The notes: generated by a model not told the origin, from the sequence alone. A stretch of 34,842 bases of DNA from Nitrososphaerales archaeon (GCA_030039795.1 JASHUU010000080.1:1-34842), one strand, 5' to 3'; numbered from the stretch's first letter, positions 1 to 7,179 are shown. Made by a program: numbers and translations.

Positions 1-1
1 G

Positions 2-178
2 TATCTTGTCCCAATGACACTCGTAATCGCCTATCTATGGATTCAATACTATGTCTTAGCGAGTCCCTTGGTGTTTGCCGAGTTGTCGCTCCCCGCAACT
101 CTACTCTGCTATGGCGTCATGATTACGCACAACTACAAGAAAGAAGTGGCGTCCCCCAAGAGTGAAACATCGAATTGA
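2..178 (+). CDS. C-terminal end of an unidentified membrane protein
   Basis: An open frame runs from the window edge to a TGA at 176-178. It encodes two hydrophobic stretches, one beginning MTLVIAYLWIQYY and one around LSLPATLLCYGVM, and ends in a charged tail (HNYKKEVASPKSETSN). An in-frame ATG at 14 could make this a complete 54-residue protein, but a gene cut by the window edge is more likely. Codon use is more AT-rich than in the nuo genes just downstream. I do not recognise the family. It is on the same strand as nuoA, but nuoA has its own TATA-like element, so it need not belong to that operon. Confidence 0.5.
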   Translation, partial: YLVPMTLVIAYLWIQYYVLASPLVFAELSLPATLLCYGVMITHNYKKEVASPKSETSN

Positions 179-218
179 ATCCCCCTACCTACGAAACAGA
201 ACCTCGCGGCCCTGTAGA

Positions 219-230
219 TTATCTTAAATA
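219..230 (+). promoter_or_regulatory. TATA-like element of the nuo operon
   Basis: TTATCTTAAATA lies 33-44 bases before the nuoA ATG, with a purine-rich GGGGAAGGAAACAGGA stretch just before the start codon. The position fits an archaeal TATA box giving a short leader that contains a ribosome binding site. Confidence 0.45.
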
Positions 231-262
231 GACTGAGAGGCTCCGCGGGGAAGGAAACAGGA

Positions 263-631
263 ATGTCCCTCGGAGACATAGGCTTGGTCTTCGCCATGGG
301 GATGGTAGGCGTGGTGTTCACCACCCCAGTGGTCCTGGTCCCGAAGCTCCTCGGGCCGAAGAGGCCCAACCCGGTCAAGAACGCCCCCTTCGAGTGCGGC
401 CAGGTGCCGGTGGGCGCGGGCAAGATGCACTACATGATGCAGTACTATGCATACCTCCTGATGTTCATAGTCTTCGACGTGCTGTCGATGTTCCTCTACG
501 CCTGGGCCGCGGCCTACAAGCCGCTGGCGCTCGGCCTGACGGCCGACTGGGCGGTGACGCTCTTCATGGGGATGCTCTTCATCCCGATGGCTTTCGCCCT
601 GGTGCTGGCAGGGAGGCGCGACCTATGGTGA
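263..631 (+). CDS. nuoA: NADH-quinone oxidoreductase (complex I) subunit A
   Basis: This 122-residue protein is the small membrane subunit of complex I, at the junction between the membrane and peripheral arms. The family hallmark is visible: the loop with PNPVKNAPFECG, carrying the conserved Glu-Cys, then MQYYAYLLMFIVFDV opening the second helix. Three hydrophobic segments are seen at about residues 5-27, 58-82 and 92-114. Length is normal for the family. The ATG at 263 follows a purine-rich stretch. The 3' end overlaps nuoB by 7 bases, so translation is probably coupled. It is first of nuoA-B-C-D; no nuoE, F or G is nearby, as is usual in archaeal complex I, where the electron donor is often not NADH. 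Confidence 0.95.
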   Translation: MSLGDIGLVFAMGMVGVVFTTPVVLVPKLLGPKRPNPVKNAPFECGQVPVGAGKMHYMMQYYAYLLMFIVFDVLSMFLYAWAAAYKPLALGLTADWAVTLFMGMLFIPMAFALVLAGRRDLW

Positions 632-2280
632 CGGTGGAGAAGTCGGGGACGTTCCAGGTCCTCGTGGGCAAGGTCAACGACATACTCCAGTACGCCGTCG
701 GGGACCCGATGAGGTACCTGGCCAACTGGGGGAGGCTCTACTCTCTGTGGCCTGTGCATCTTGAGACGGCCTGTTGCGTCCCGCCCGACACCGTGCTGCT
801 CGGGGACAACAAGCCCATCTCCGAATACCGGGTCGGCGACGACGTTGCGGGCGCCGGCGGCCGCGTCACGGTCACGCAGACCTTCGCGAGGGAGTTCGAA
901 GGAAACCTGGTCAGGATCAACGGCGGAGGGATGCTTCCCGTCCTCGCCACTCCGGACCATCCAGTCTTCACGATGGGACGCGAGCTCCGGGGCGGGAAGG
1001 GAGTGTACTCTGGCGTGGGCACCTGGAAGAAAGCAGGGGACCTGGTCAGCGCTCCGCCGGTTAAGAAGAACGGGCGGTTCCTGTACCCGGACGGAGAGCA
1101 TGACTGCCTGCTCATCCCGCGGGTCGAGGGCACGGTCGGGGACAGGGCCATCTCGCTGGAGAGCTACGCCAACGAGCGCGGCCTGGACGTCGTCAGGGGC
1201 AGGGGGAAGAACCCGCCGCTCCGGTTTCCGCTGACAGCCGACACAGCCTGGCTCCTTGGAGTCTACGTGGCAGAAGGGTGGACGACGGAGAACCACGACG
1301 TCTGCTTCTCGTTCGGCCACGGCGAGGAGTCGCTCGTAAGCCGCGTCTCTGAGGTCTCAAAGTCGCTAGGATGCGCGCCGTTCGTGAAGGTCAGACCGAC
1401 GACCACTGTCGTCAGATTCTCCTCCAGTATACTCGCCCGGGCGCTGCGGGAGTGGTGCGGGCACCTCGCCGAGAACAAGAGGATCCCGGACTTCCTCCTC
1501 TTCCACAGGGATCCGGAGCTCCTGAAGGCGTTCGTCGCAGGATATCTGGAGGGCGACGGGAGCGAGACGGCCGACGCGAGGGGCCAGGTCTACGGAAGGG
1601 CCACGACGATGTCCAAGGTCCTCGCGCTCCAGCTGCAGCTGGCATACGCGAGGTTCGGCCAGTTCGCGCGTATCTCGGTCCGACACGCGGCCGGCGTCTC
1701 AGAGATAATGGGCCGTACGGTCAGGACGAAGGACTCGTACGAGCTGTGGGCGCTGAAGTCAGAGAGGAAGTGCGCCGACTTCCATGTCGGGGAGGACTTC
1801 ATCGCGGTCCCGATAACGTCGACATCCGAAGTCGGCTACTCGGGCCAGGTCAGCAACCTCGAGACGAGCGACAACACCTACCTAGTGTCGAACGCCGTCG
1901 TCCACAACTGCTCAGTCGAGGTAGGGGCGGCAGCAGGCTCGAGGTTCGACTTCGAGAGGTTCGGGACCCTCGAGGCATTCGGCTCCCTCAGGCAGTGCGA
2001 CCTGCTGATAGTCATGGGCACCGTGACGCGCAAGCTCGCGCCGAGGCTGAAGCTGATCTACGACCAGATGGCCGAGCCGCGGTGGGTGATAGCGATGGGA
2101 GCGTGCGCGATAACCGGCGGCCTCTACTTCGACTCTTACAACGTCCTCAGGGGGATAGACGACGTGATCCCGGTGGACGTCTTCGTCCCAGGCTGCCCGC
2201 CGAGGGCCGAGGCCCTTCTGCAGGGCATCGTCCTGCTGCAGGAGAAGATACGGAAGCTCCCGACGCTGAGCGGCTCGTGA
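625..2280 (+). CDS. nuoB: Complex I subunit B precursor, containing an intein
   Basis: NuoB binds Fe-S cluster N2, the last cluster before quinone reduction. The 551-residue precursor holds a 50-residue N-extein (ending HLETAC), a 378-residue intein and a 123-residue C-extein (starting CSVEVGAAAG). After splicing the mature protein would be about 173 residues, normal for NuoB. All four N2 cysteine ligands are present: the tandem Cys-Cys formed by joining the exteins, one in MGACAITGG and one in VPGCPPR. The residue aligned with E. coli Cys102 is Val (GTVTRK), but that cysteine is not a ligand. I chose the ATG at 625, which overlaps the end of nuoA; the frame is open upstream but only as an out-of-frame shadow of nuoA. 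Splicing must happen for complex I to work. Confidence 0.95.
   Translation: MVTVEKSGTFQVLVGKVNDILQYAVGDPMRYLANWGRLYSLWPVHLETACCVPPDTVLLGDNKPISEYRVGDDVAGAGGRVTVTQTFAREFEGNLVRINGGGMLPVLATPDHPVFTMGRELRGGKGVYSGVGTWKKAGDLVSAPPVKKNGRFLYPDGEHDCLLIPRVEGTVGDRAISLESYANERGLDVVRGRGKNPPLRFPLTADTAWLLGVYVAEGWTTENHDVCFSFGHGEESLVSRVSEVSKSLGCAPFVKVRPTTTVVRFSSSILARALREWCGHLAENKRIPDFLLFHRDPELLKAFVAGYLEGDGSETADARGQVYGRATTMSKVLALQLQLAYARFGQFARISVRHAAGVSEIMGRTVRTKDSYELWALKSERKCADFHVGEDFIAVPITSTSEVGYSGQVSNLETSDNTYLVSNAVVHNCSVEVGAAAGSRFDFERFGTLEAFGSLRQCDLLIVMGTVTRKLAPRLKLIYDQMAEPRWVIAMGACAITGGLYFDSYNVLRGIDDVIPVDVFVPGCPPRAEALLQGIVLLQEKIRKLPTLSGS
775..1908 (+). mobile_element. NuoB intein with LAGLIDADG homing endonuclease
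   Basis: An in-frame 378-residue intein is inserted between the two cysteines of the N2 motif. It starts with Cys1 (CVPPDTVLLGD, block A). Block B is TPDHPVF, with the TxxH at residues 59-62. Two endonuclease motifs follow: LLGVYVAEG at about 160-168 and VAGYLEGDG at about 254-262, with acidic residues at both catalytic positions. Block F reads VSNLETSDNTYLV, and the element ends VVHN before Cys+1 of the C-extein. This is a complete class 1 intein by motif, with all splicing residues (Cys1, the TxxH, terminal His-Asn, Cys+1), so both splicing and homing could be active. Base composition looks like the host gene, so it is not an obviously recent arrival. Confidence 0.95.
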
Positions 2281-2290
2281 CACTGCGGCC

Positions 2291-2821
2291 ATGAGTCAGG
2301 CAGCGACGACACCGCCGGCGGCGCCCGCGAAGCCGGCCCCGCCCCAGGCGAAGCCGGAGCCCGTCCGGGCCGCGGACGTCGCGTCCAAGATAAGGGCCAG
2401 GTTCCCCGAGGCGAAGGTCGACTGGATGAAGGAGAGGCGCCTGAAGGTGACGGTCCCACCGGAGAAGATCAAGGACGTCTCGTCATTCGCGAAGGTCGAG
2501 CTCGGGTTCGACCACATCAGCACCGTCAGCGGGGTCGACTGGATAGCGAAGAACGAACTGGAAGTGGTGTACTTCGTCGGCTCGACCGCGCCTGGATGGG
2601 TCGACTTCGTGCTGGCCATCGCCGAGAGGATCCCGCGCGACAACCCGGTGGCCCAGACGCTCGTCGGGGTGTGGACCGGCGCCGACTACAACGAGAGGGA
2701 GACCCATGAGATGCTGGGCATCAACTTCCAGGGGCACCCGAGCCCGGCCCACCTCCTCCTACCCGAGGACTGGAACGACCTGCCGCCGCTCAGGAAGGAC
2801 TACGTGTCCCCCGGGAGATGA
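2291..2821 (+). CDS. nuoC: NADH-quinone oxidoreductase (complex I) subunit C
   Basis: This 176-residue hydrophilic subunit belongs to the peripheral arm. The NuoC signature is clear: GVDWIAKNELEVVYFVGS mid-protein, then the ERETHEMLGINFQGHP segment and LLLPEDWNDLPPLRKDY at the C-terminus. The first 25 or so residues are rich in Pro and Ala (TTPPAAPAKPAPPQAKPEP) and probably form a flexible tail not shared by all relatives. It starts 10 bases after nuoB. Its TGA (2819-2821) overlaps an ATG at 2818, but that ATG is out of frame with nuoD and closes after five codons. Nearby nuoD is a separate gene, unlike the fused NuoCD of E. coli. Confidence 0.93.
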   Translation: MSQAATTPPAAPAKPAPPQAKPEPVRAADVASKIRARFPEAKVDWMKERRLKVTVPPEKIKDVSSFAKVELGFDHISTVSGVDWIAKNELEVVYFVGSTAPGWVDFVLAIAERIPRDNPVAQTLVGVWTGADYNERETHEMLGINFQGHPSPAHLLLPEDWNDLPPLRKDYVSPGR

Positions 2822-2867
2822 GACCACGGCCCTAGAGTCTGAGTACACCCCGGACGCGGACAGGATA

Positions 2868-3944
2868 ATGGCGGTCTCGCTCGGGCCGCAGCACCCGGGC
2901 GCGGGCCATTTCAGGATCAAGCTCTGGCTCGACGGCGACTTCCTCGTGCGCTCCGAGCCCGACGCCGGCTACGTCCACAGGGGGGAGGAGAAGATGGGCG
3001 AGTACAGGAACTACATCCAGAACGTGCCGCACCTCGAGCGGCCGGTCATACTCGACTCCTCGAATATCCTGCTCGCGTACTCGCTGGGCGTCGACGAGCT
3101 GATGGGCGTGACCGCCCCGCCGAGGGCTCAGTACCTGCGGGTGATAATGAGCGAGGCCAACAGGATCATCTCGCACATGTACTTCCTCGGCATAATGGGG
3201 ATCTTCGTGGGCCACTCCACGATGATCGAGTGGGCCATGGGGGACAGGGACTTCTGGATCGACTTCGCGGAGAGGATCGGGGGCGCCAGGGTGACCTTCG
3301 CATACGTCATCCCGGGCGGCGTGAGGAACGACATCCCGGAGTTCGCGATAGAGAAGGGCCTGAAGACGTGCGACTGGTTCGAGAAGAGGATGGACGAGTA
3401 CGAGAAGATATTCCTGAAGAACCCGGTCTTCGTGCAGCGCTCGCACGCGGTCGGAGTGCTGTCGAGCAAGGACGCCATCGACCTGGGTAGCACGGGGACC
3501 GTGCTGAGGGCCTCGGGCGTGAAGCACGACCTGAGGAGGGACGAGCCTTACTGCGCGTACCCGGAGCTGGAGTTCGACGTCCCGGTGCTCAACGACGGCG
3601 ACTCGTGGGCGAGGTCGTACATCGCCCTGCTGGAGATGCGCGAGTCGGTCAAGATAATCAGGCAGTGCCTCAAGAAGCTCCCGCCGGGCTCCGTCAGGCT
3701 CAAGCTCGGCCCCCAGCCCCGCGTCCCGCCTGGAGAGGTCTACTCCAGGACCGAGGCGGCAAGGGGCGAGATGAGCTATCACATCGTGAGCGACGGCTCG
3801 CCGAGGCCGTACAGGCTGAAAATCGGGACGCCGAGCTTCAAGAACCTGAGGGCCCTGCCCCACCTGCTCAGGAACGTGCACGTGGCTGACATACCGGTCA
3901 TCTATTGGAGTTTAAATTATTGGCCGGTCGAAGCGGACCGATAG
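2868..3944 (+). CDS. nuoD: NADH-quinone oxidoreductase (complex I) subunit D
   Basis: NuoD forms the quinone-reduction site with NuoB. Hallmarks seen: GPQHPGAGHFR near the N-terminus, the GYVHRGEEKM segment, and a C-terminal region from about DGSPRPYRLKIG to VEADR. I give the ATG at 2868, the only normal start codon next to the conserved core, making 358 residues, somewhat short for the family. The frame upstream (ALESEYTPDADRI) looks like genuine NuoD sequence but has no ATG, GTG or TTG until inside nuoC; an ACG at 2826, five bases after the nuoC stop, is at the expected position (see findings). The last 15 or so codons are noticeably AT-rich. nuoH does not follow. Confidence 0.9.
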   Translation: MAVSLGPQHPGAGHFRIKLWLDGDFLVRSEPDAGYVHRGEEKMGEYRNYIQNVPHLERPVILDSSNILLAYSLGVDELMGVTAPPRAQYLRVIMSEANRIISHMYFLGIMGIFVGHSTMIEWAMGDRDFWIDFAERIGGARVTFAYVIPGGVRNDIPEFAIEKGLKTCDWFEKRMDEYEKIFLKNPVFVQRSHAVGVLSSKDAIDLGSTGTVLRASGVKHDLRRDEPYCAYPELEFDVPVLNDGDSWARSYIALLEMRESVKIIRQCLKKLPPGSVRLKLGPQPRVPPGEVYSRTEAARGEMSYHIVSDGSPRPYRLKIGTPSFKNLRALPHLLRNVHVADIPVIYWSLNYWPVEADR

Positions 3945-3945
3945 T

Positions 3946-5058
3946 TCAGCCACCAGCAAGAATAGCCCCCCGCCTGGCATAGTAGATTCTCTCCGCTTCC
4001 TTCACGTATGCGTTCCGCTCAGCTCTGATTCCTTCCAGTAACGAGTCCCAAGCAGCTTCGAAATCTCCTGCGCGTTCTGCCTCACTTGCTAGATATTGTG
4101 CCAACACGATCTCCTTCTTCGCGACCTTCTCCGGATGCCTTATCGGAAGCATCTCTAGCGTTAGTTTGACATCACTTCGCCTCCAGACTCTTAGCTGCCA
4201 GACGTCCCCGCCAGGGGAGAGTTCAGTGGCGCCATGTCTGACCAGCCTTGAGTAGATGCCCAGCTCCTCTAAGCCTGAGAACACCCTGAGCAAGAGCTCT
4301 TTGTCCGAGTTCGTAATCGAAAGTTCATACCATCCAGTAGAGTTTCTGGTGATAGAACCCTCGGCGTCGAACAACCCGGCTACGTAGTGGGCGAAACTCG
4401 CAGGAGCAAGGTCTGAGCTCAAAACGTTGTGGTCGAGCAGGAAGTCGAAACTTCTGTCCAAGTCAAAGGTGAAAGCCCACTCAAATCCTGTCAGTCTGCT
4501 CCTCTTCGGACTAGTGTAGAGAGGTCCGTAGCCACCGAAGCATGACTTCAGGAGATCACGCATCGCAGGATGAGTCGAAGCTGTCTTGACACGGATTAGG
4601 CGCCCGTGGCTAGCGACGTATAGGTCGCCTTGTGTGAGACCCCTGAGGTACGCTTTGCCATCGGAACCTCCCGCGAATGACACGCGACTGTGCTTAGTCG
4701 CTGACTCGATTTGAGCTGAGACCTTGTCCCTGATTTCAGTCCCCTCCTTCCTCAGGTGATTCCAGACGGTTACGGAATCCACCAGACGACCTGCAATCTG
4801 CCTCAGCGACTCGCCGGCTTGGTACCTCCGAACCCACTCGGAGGTCATCTCCTCGGTCACCTTCCGAATGTGTTCTGCTCTGTCTCTTCGGCCGATGCCG
4901 TTCTTCCTGAGGTGATATAGGATGGTCGACTCTGCCGTCTTGTTACTTGGATAGTTCAGTCCGTATGCCTTGGCAATCTTCGAGGCCGAGAGTTTCTCAA
5001 CCAGATATAGCCTCTCGAGGTCTTCCTTCTTCGGAGGCCAAGTGAGACCTTCAGGCAA
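3946..5058 (-). CDS. Free-standing HTH/LAGLIDADG homing endonuclease
   Basis: This 370-residue protein is predicted to cut DNA at a specific long site and promote its own spread. The N-terminal 110 or so residues hold two or three helix-turn-helix-like units (LSASKIAKAYGL; ESLRQIAGRL), likely for DNA binding. Two LAGLIDADG-type motifs follow: YLRGLTQGDLYV (degenerate, about residue 137) and YVAGLFDAEGSI (about residue 227). The TTG start at 5058 lies about 25 bases from a TATA-like element. It is convergent with nuoD: the two stop codons are one base apart. Base composition is clearly more AT-rich than the neighbours, suggesting transfer. It has no Hint splicing blocks, so it is not an intein. 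Confidence 0.85.
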   Translation of the reverse strand: MPEGLTWPPKKEDLERLYLVEKLSASKIAKAYGLNYPSNKTAESTILYHLRKNGIGRRDRAEHIRKVTEEMTSEWVRRYQAGESLRQIAGRLVDSVTVWNHLRKEGTEIRDKVSAQIESATKHSRVSFAGGSDGKAYLRGLTQGDLYVASHGRLIRVKTASTHPAMRDLLKSCFGGYGPLYTSPKRSRLTGFEWAFTFDLDRSFDFLLDHNVLSSDLAPASFAHYVAGLFDAEGSITRNSTGWYELSITNSDKELLLRVFSGLEELGIYSRLVRHGATELSPGGDVWQLRVWRRSDVKLTLEMLPIRHPEKVAKKEIVLAQYLASEAERAGDFEAAWDSLLEGIRAERNAYVKEAERIYYARRGAILAGG

Positions 5059-5079
5059 CGTTGTGGAATGTCAACAGAG

Positions 5080-5087
5080 TATTTAAC
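5080..5087 (-). promoter_or_regulatory. TATA-like element of the homing endonuclease gene
   Basis: The minus strand reads CCGTTAAATACTC here, with the TTG start at 5058 about 25 bases downstream. This spacing predicts a leaderless transcript and supports the chosen start. Confidence 0.4.
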
Positions 5088-5144
5088 GGCCAATCAGACG
5101 TTCTGCCACTGGGAGAATCCGAAACGCGAAGGCGGGGGCTAAAG

Positions 5145-5157
5145 CTTAACTAAAAAT
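5145..5157 (+). promoter_or_regulatory. TATA-like element of the mscL-like gene
   Basis: CTTAACTAAAAAT lies in an otherwise GC-rich spacer, about 23 bases before the GTG at 5174. It fits a leaderless transcript starting at or near that GTG. Confidence 0.45.
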
Positions 5158-5173
5158 CCTGCGAGACCTCCTT

Positions 5174-5563
5174 GTGGCGACGGACGACGACATCCTGAAG
5201 GAGCTCCAGGAGATTCACAAGCTCCTGACGCCCGCTCCCGCCCCTCCCCCGCCTCCGAAGAAGGGCCTGATAGGGGAGTTCAAGGACTTCCTGACCACCT
5301 ACAAGGTCCTCGGCCTGGCGGTGGCGTTCATACTGGGCCTCTACCTTGGGATGCTCGTCCAGGCGCTCGTCAAGGACCTGATCCTCCCTACGATCGGGAT
5401 CCCCCTGGGCCCCATAGTCGGGAACCTCGCCACTTACACCGTCATGTTCGCGCACCAGACGTTCGGAGTGGGGGACTTCCTCAACAACCTGATCACCTTC
5501 ATCATCGTGGCGTTCGTGATCTTCCTCATCGTTAAGATGGCCAACAGGTACAAGATCGCCTGA
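5174..5563 (+). CDS. mscL: MscL-like large-conductance mechanosensitive channel
   Basis: This 129-residue membrane protein likely relieves osmotic shock by opening under membrane tension. After a charged N-terminus and a proline run (PAPAPPPPPKK) comes FKDFLTTYKVLGLAVAFILG, matching the amphipathic start and first helix of MscL. The second helix, NNLITFIIVAFVIFLIVKMA, is the typical C-terminal helix, followed by a short basic tail. Length fits the family. The periplasmic loop is short and lacks strong conservation, so the call is at the level of MscL-like. GTG start chosen from the TATA spacing. It stands alone between the endonuclease and cdvB. Confidence 0.8.
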   Translation: MATDDDILKELQEIHKLLTPAPAPPPPPKKGLIGEFKDFLTTYKVLGLAVAFILGLYLGMLVQALVKDLILPTIGIPLGPIVGNLATYTVMFAHQTFGVGDFLNNLITFIIVAFVIFLIVKMANRYKIA

Positions 5564-5572
5564 CACGCCGCT

Positions 5573-5592
5573 TTGTGAACCAAGTTTCACAA
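5573..5592. repeat. Short inverted repeat between mscL and cdvB
   Basis: TTGTGAA and TTCACAA form 7-base arms with a 6-base loop, ten bases after the mscL stop. It could be a weak 3'-end hairpin or a small operator. No T-run follows, so a terminator role is uncertain. Confidence 0.35.
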
Positions 5593-5659
5593 CCCCGTCC
5601 AACGTTCTTGTCAGCGTCAGTCATGTCCGCCGTCGCCTGACATCGCCCTCGATATCACG

Positions 5660-6304
5660 ATGAGCAGCAAATTCGAAAAGGGATGGAACACGCAGGCCAA
5701 CAACGAGCCTTTCTCCCAGCAGGTCCGCGACACAGTGCGCGGCCCACAGCCAATGCGACCCCAGATCCAGAAGGCCACGCAGCAGCTCACAGGCGAGATC
5801 AACCGCCTCGACCAGGCGATGAACAGGCTGAAGCAGCGCGAGAACTCCATATTCAAGAAGACGGTCACGGCCGTCCAGGCCCACGACCAGGAGTCGAGCA
5901 AAGCCTACTCGAACGAGCTCGCAGAGGTGCGCAAGATGCAGAAGATAGTCACGCAGTCCAAGATAGCACTGGAGCAGATCACCACCAGGCTCCAGACGGT
6001 CACAGACATAGGCGACTTCGCGGCCACGATCGCGCCCGCGATCGGGGTCATCAGGAACGTCAGGACAACCCTCGGCGAGGCGATGCCGGACGCCCAGGGA
6101 GCCCTCGGCGAGATCGGAGCGCAGCTCAGCTCGATCATGTCGGACGTCGGCCAGATAACGGGCACGACGTTCTACCAGGCCGAGAACAGCGAGGAGGCGA
6201 ACAAGATCCTCTCCGAGGCGGCTGCGATAGCCGAGAAGAGGATGAGCGAGTCGCTCCCGGAAGTCCCCAACACGGCGGGCCAGTCCATCTTCACGAGCGA
6301 ATAG
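5660..6304 (+). CDS. cdvB: CdvB-like ESCRT-III family protein
   Basis: This 214-residue protein resembles archaeal ESCRT-III (Snf7/CdvB) proteins, which polymerise on membranes during cell division. Seen: a basic, amphipathic N-terminus (SSKFEKGWN), then a long helical hairpin rich in Gln, Lys and Glu with little Cys or Pro (IQKATQQLTGEINRLDQAM to LEQITTRLQTV), then the helix around LGEIGAQLSSIMSDVG. The C-terminus lacks a clear winged-helix domain, so it is more like the shorter CdvB paralogues. LPEVPNTAG near the end might be a weak proline-rich Vps4/CdvC-binding motif. No cdvA or cdvC is in the window, so it may be an extra paralogue. ATG at 5660 chosen; no clear ribosome binding site. Confidence 0.78.
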   Translation: MSSKFEKGWNTQANNEPFSQQVRDTVRGPQPMRPQIQKATQQLTGEINRLDQAMNRLKQRENSIFKKTVTAVQAHDQESSKAYSNELAEVRKMQKIVTQSKIALEQITTRLQTVTDIGDFAATIAPAIGVIRNVRTTLGEAMPDAQGALGEIGAQLSSIMSDVGQITGTTFYQAENSEEANKILSEAAAIAEKRMSESLPEVPNTAGQSIFTSE

Positions 6305-6343
6305 GCAAACCCAGAGGGCAGCTCGGCGCCGCGCCGGGCGACC

Positions 6344-6353
6344 CTTTTTCTTT
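6344..6353 (+). terminator. T-rich terminator-like run after cdvB
   Basis: CTTTTTCTTT follows a GC-rich stretch 40 bases after the cdvB stop, in the gap before the convergent trmB-type gene. Oligo-T runs commonly end archaeal transcripts. Confidence 0.4.
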
Positions 6354-6423
6354 GTGAAAGTCGCAGGCAGCGCTCCATGGGGCGGCCTCGCGTGCTCGAG
6401 TCTGCGGTGGAATCCGTGACGGC

Positions 6424-7125
6424 CTAGATCGGGGGACTCGAAGCGGTCCACAGGAGCTCGATGAACTGCCGGAAGTGGCTGGCCACCGCCTGGCTGTCGA
6501 TCCAGCCGCAGGCGGAGTGGTCGGGCAGCCCGATCAGGGCGACCTTGCCGTCTACGAGCATGTCGAACGCGATCTGGCTGCCGGTCCTGATCTCGACTCC
6601 GGCGGGGAGGAGGCCCAGCGCGCCCTCGTCGGAGATGGCCCTGACCTTGACACCCCTCTCCACTGCGTCGGCGAGGAGCTGCATTATCCCTGCGTCCTCG
6701 ATCCCCATCGCGGGGGCGATGAGGATTATGCTCTCCTTCGCCTCCCTCAGGAGCTCGTAAATCTTCAGCAGGACCTTCTCGCTCCCTTTGATCGTGTAGA
6801 CGAGCTCCGCGGTCTGGAGCGCGTCCGCCCTGTAGACCTTCTCGAGCGACGCGAACACGTCCTCCAGCCTGGACGTGACCATGGCCTTCACCGTGCCGGG
6901 CCTCTTCGCCCTGTAGGTCACGGGCTTGGCGAGGACCTCCTCGATCCACCCCTTCTCTTCCAGGCCCTCCAGCGCAGGGTAGACGCTCGTGTAGGGGATG
7001 CGCGCGTCCTTCGCGACCTTCTTCGGCTCGGAGGGGCCCAGGCTCACCAGCGAGACGTAAGACTTGGCCTCGTAGCTGGAGAGGCCGAAGGCCCTCAGGT
7101 CTTCCTCGATGGCGTGGTCGCGCAT
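6424..7125 (-). CDS. TrmB-family transcriptional regulator
   Basis: This 233-residue protein has the TrmB layout. The N-terminal winged helix (about residues 8-75) contains the LSSYEAKSYVSLVSLGPS helix pair and IPYTSVYPALEGLEEKGWI, the recognition helix and wing. A short linker helix follows, then a C-terminal phospholipase D-like fold starting near KESIILIAPAMG. TrmB proteins usually respond to sugars or other metabolites and act as repressors or activators. It is divergent from the geranylgeranyl reductase-like gene, sharing a 54-base spacer with one central TATA element, so it may control that neighbour and itself. The effector cannot be read from the sequence. Confidence 0.85.
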   Translation of the reverse strand: MRDHAIEEDLRAFGLSSYEAKSYVSLVSLGPSEPKKVAKDARIPYTSVYPALEGLEEKGWIEEVLAKPVTYRAKRPGTVKAMVTSRLEDVFASLEKVYRADALQTAELVYTIKGSEKVLLKIYELLREAKESIILIAPAMGIEDAGIMQLLADAVERGVKVRAISDEGALGLLPAGVEIRTGSQIAFDMLVDGKVALIGLPDHSACGWIDSQAVASHFRQFIELLWTASSPPI

Positions 7126-7148
7126 TCCGTGATGCGGAGTCGAAGCTC

Positions 7149-7156
7149 TTATATAG
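7149..7156. promoter_or_regulatory. Shared central TATA element for trmB-type gene and reductase
   Basis: TTATATAG sits midway in the 54-base divergent spacer, about 27 bases from each start codon (7125 on minus, 7180 on plus). Being nearly palindromic, one element could serve both directions and give two leaderless messages. A second AT-rich stretch, TTTTATTAGTTAAAACG, follows on the plus side. Confidence 0.5.
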
Positions 7157-7179
7157 CATTTTATTAGTTAAAACGAATA

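Noticed and set aside
394-624. Upstream extension of the nuoB frame
   Set aside because: It is the shadow of nuoA, rich in Arg, Gly and Pro, and carries no NuoB similarity. The ATG at 625 gives the normal N-terminus.
2706-2867. ATG at 2706 as the nuoD start
   Set aside because: It would overlap nuoC by over 110 bases and encode Arg/Ser/Thr-rich sequence (RCWASTSRGTRARPTSS) typical of an out-of-frame reading. Only the last few codons look like NuoD.
5571-6358. CTTTGTGAA repeated on both sides of cdvB (5571-5579 and 6350-6358) as element boundaries
   Set aside because: Nine bases can recur by chance, no transposase or recombinase is present, and cdvB is a normal archaeal gene with host-like composition.
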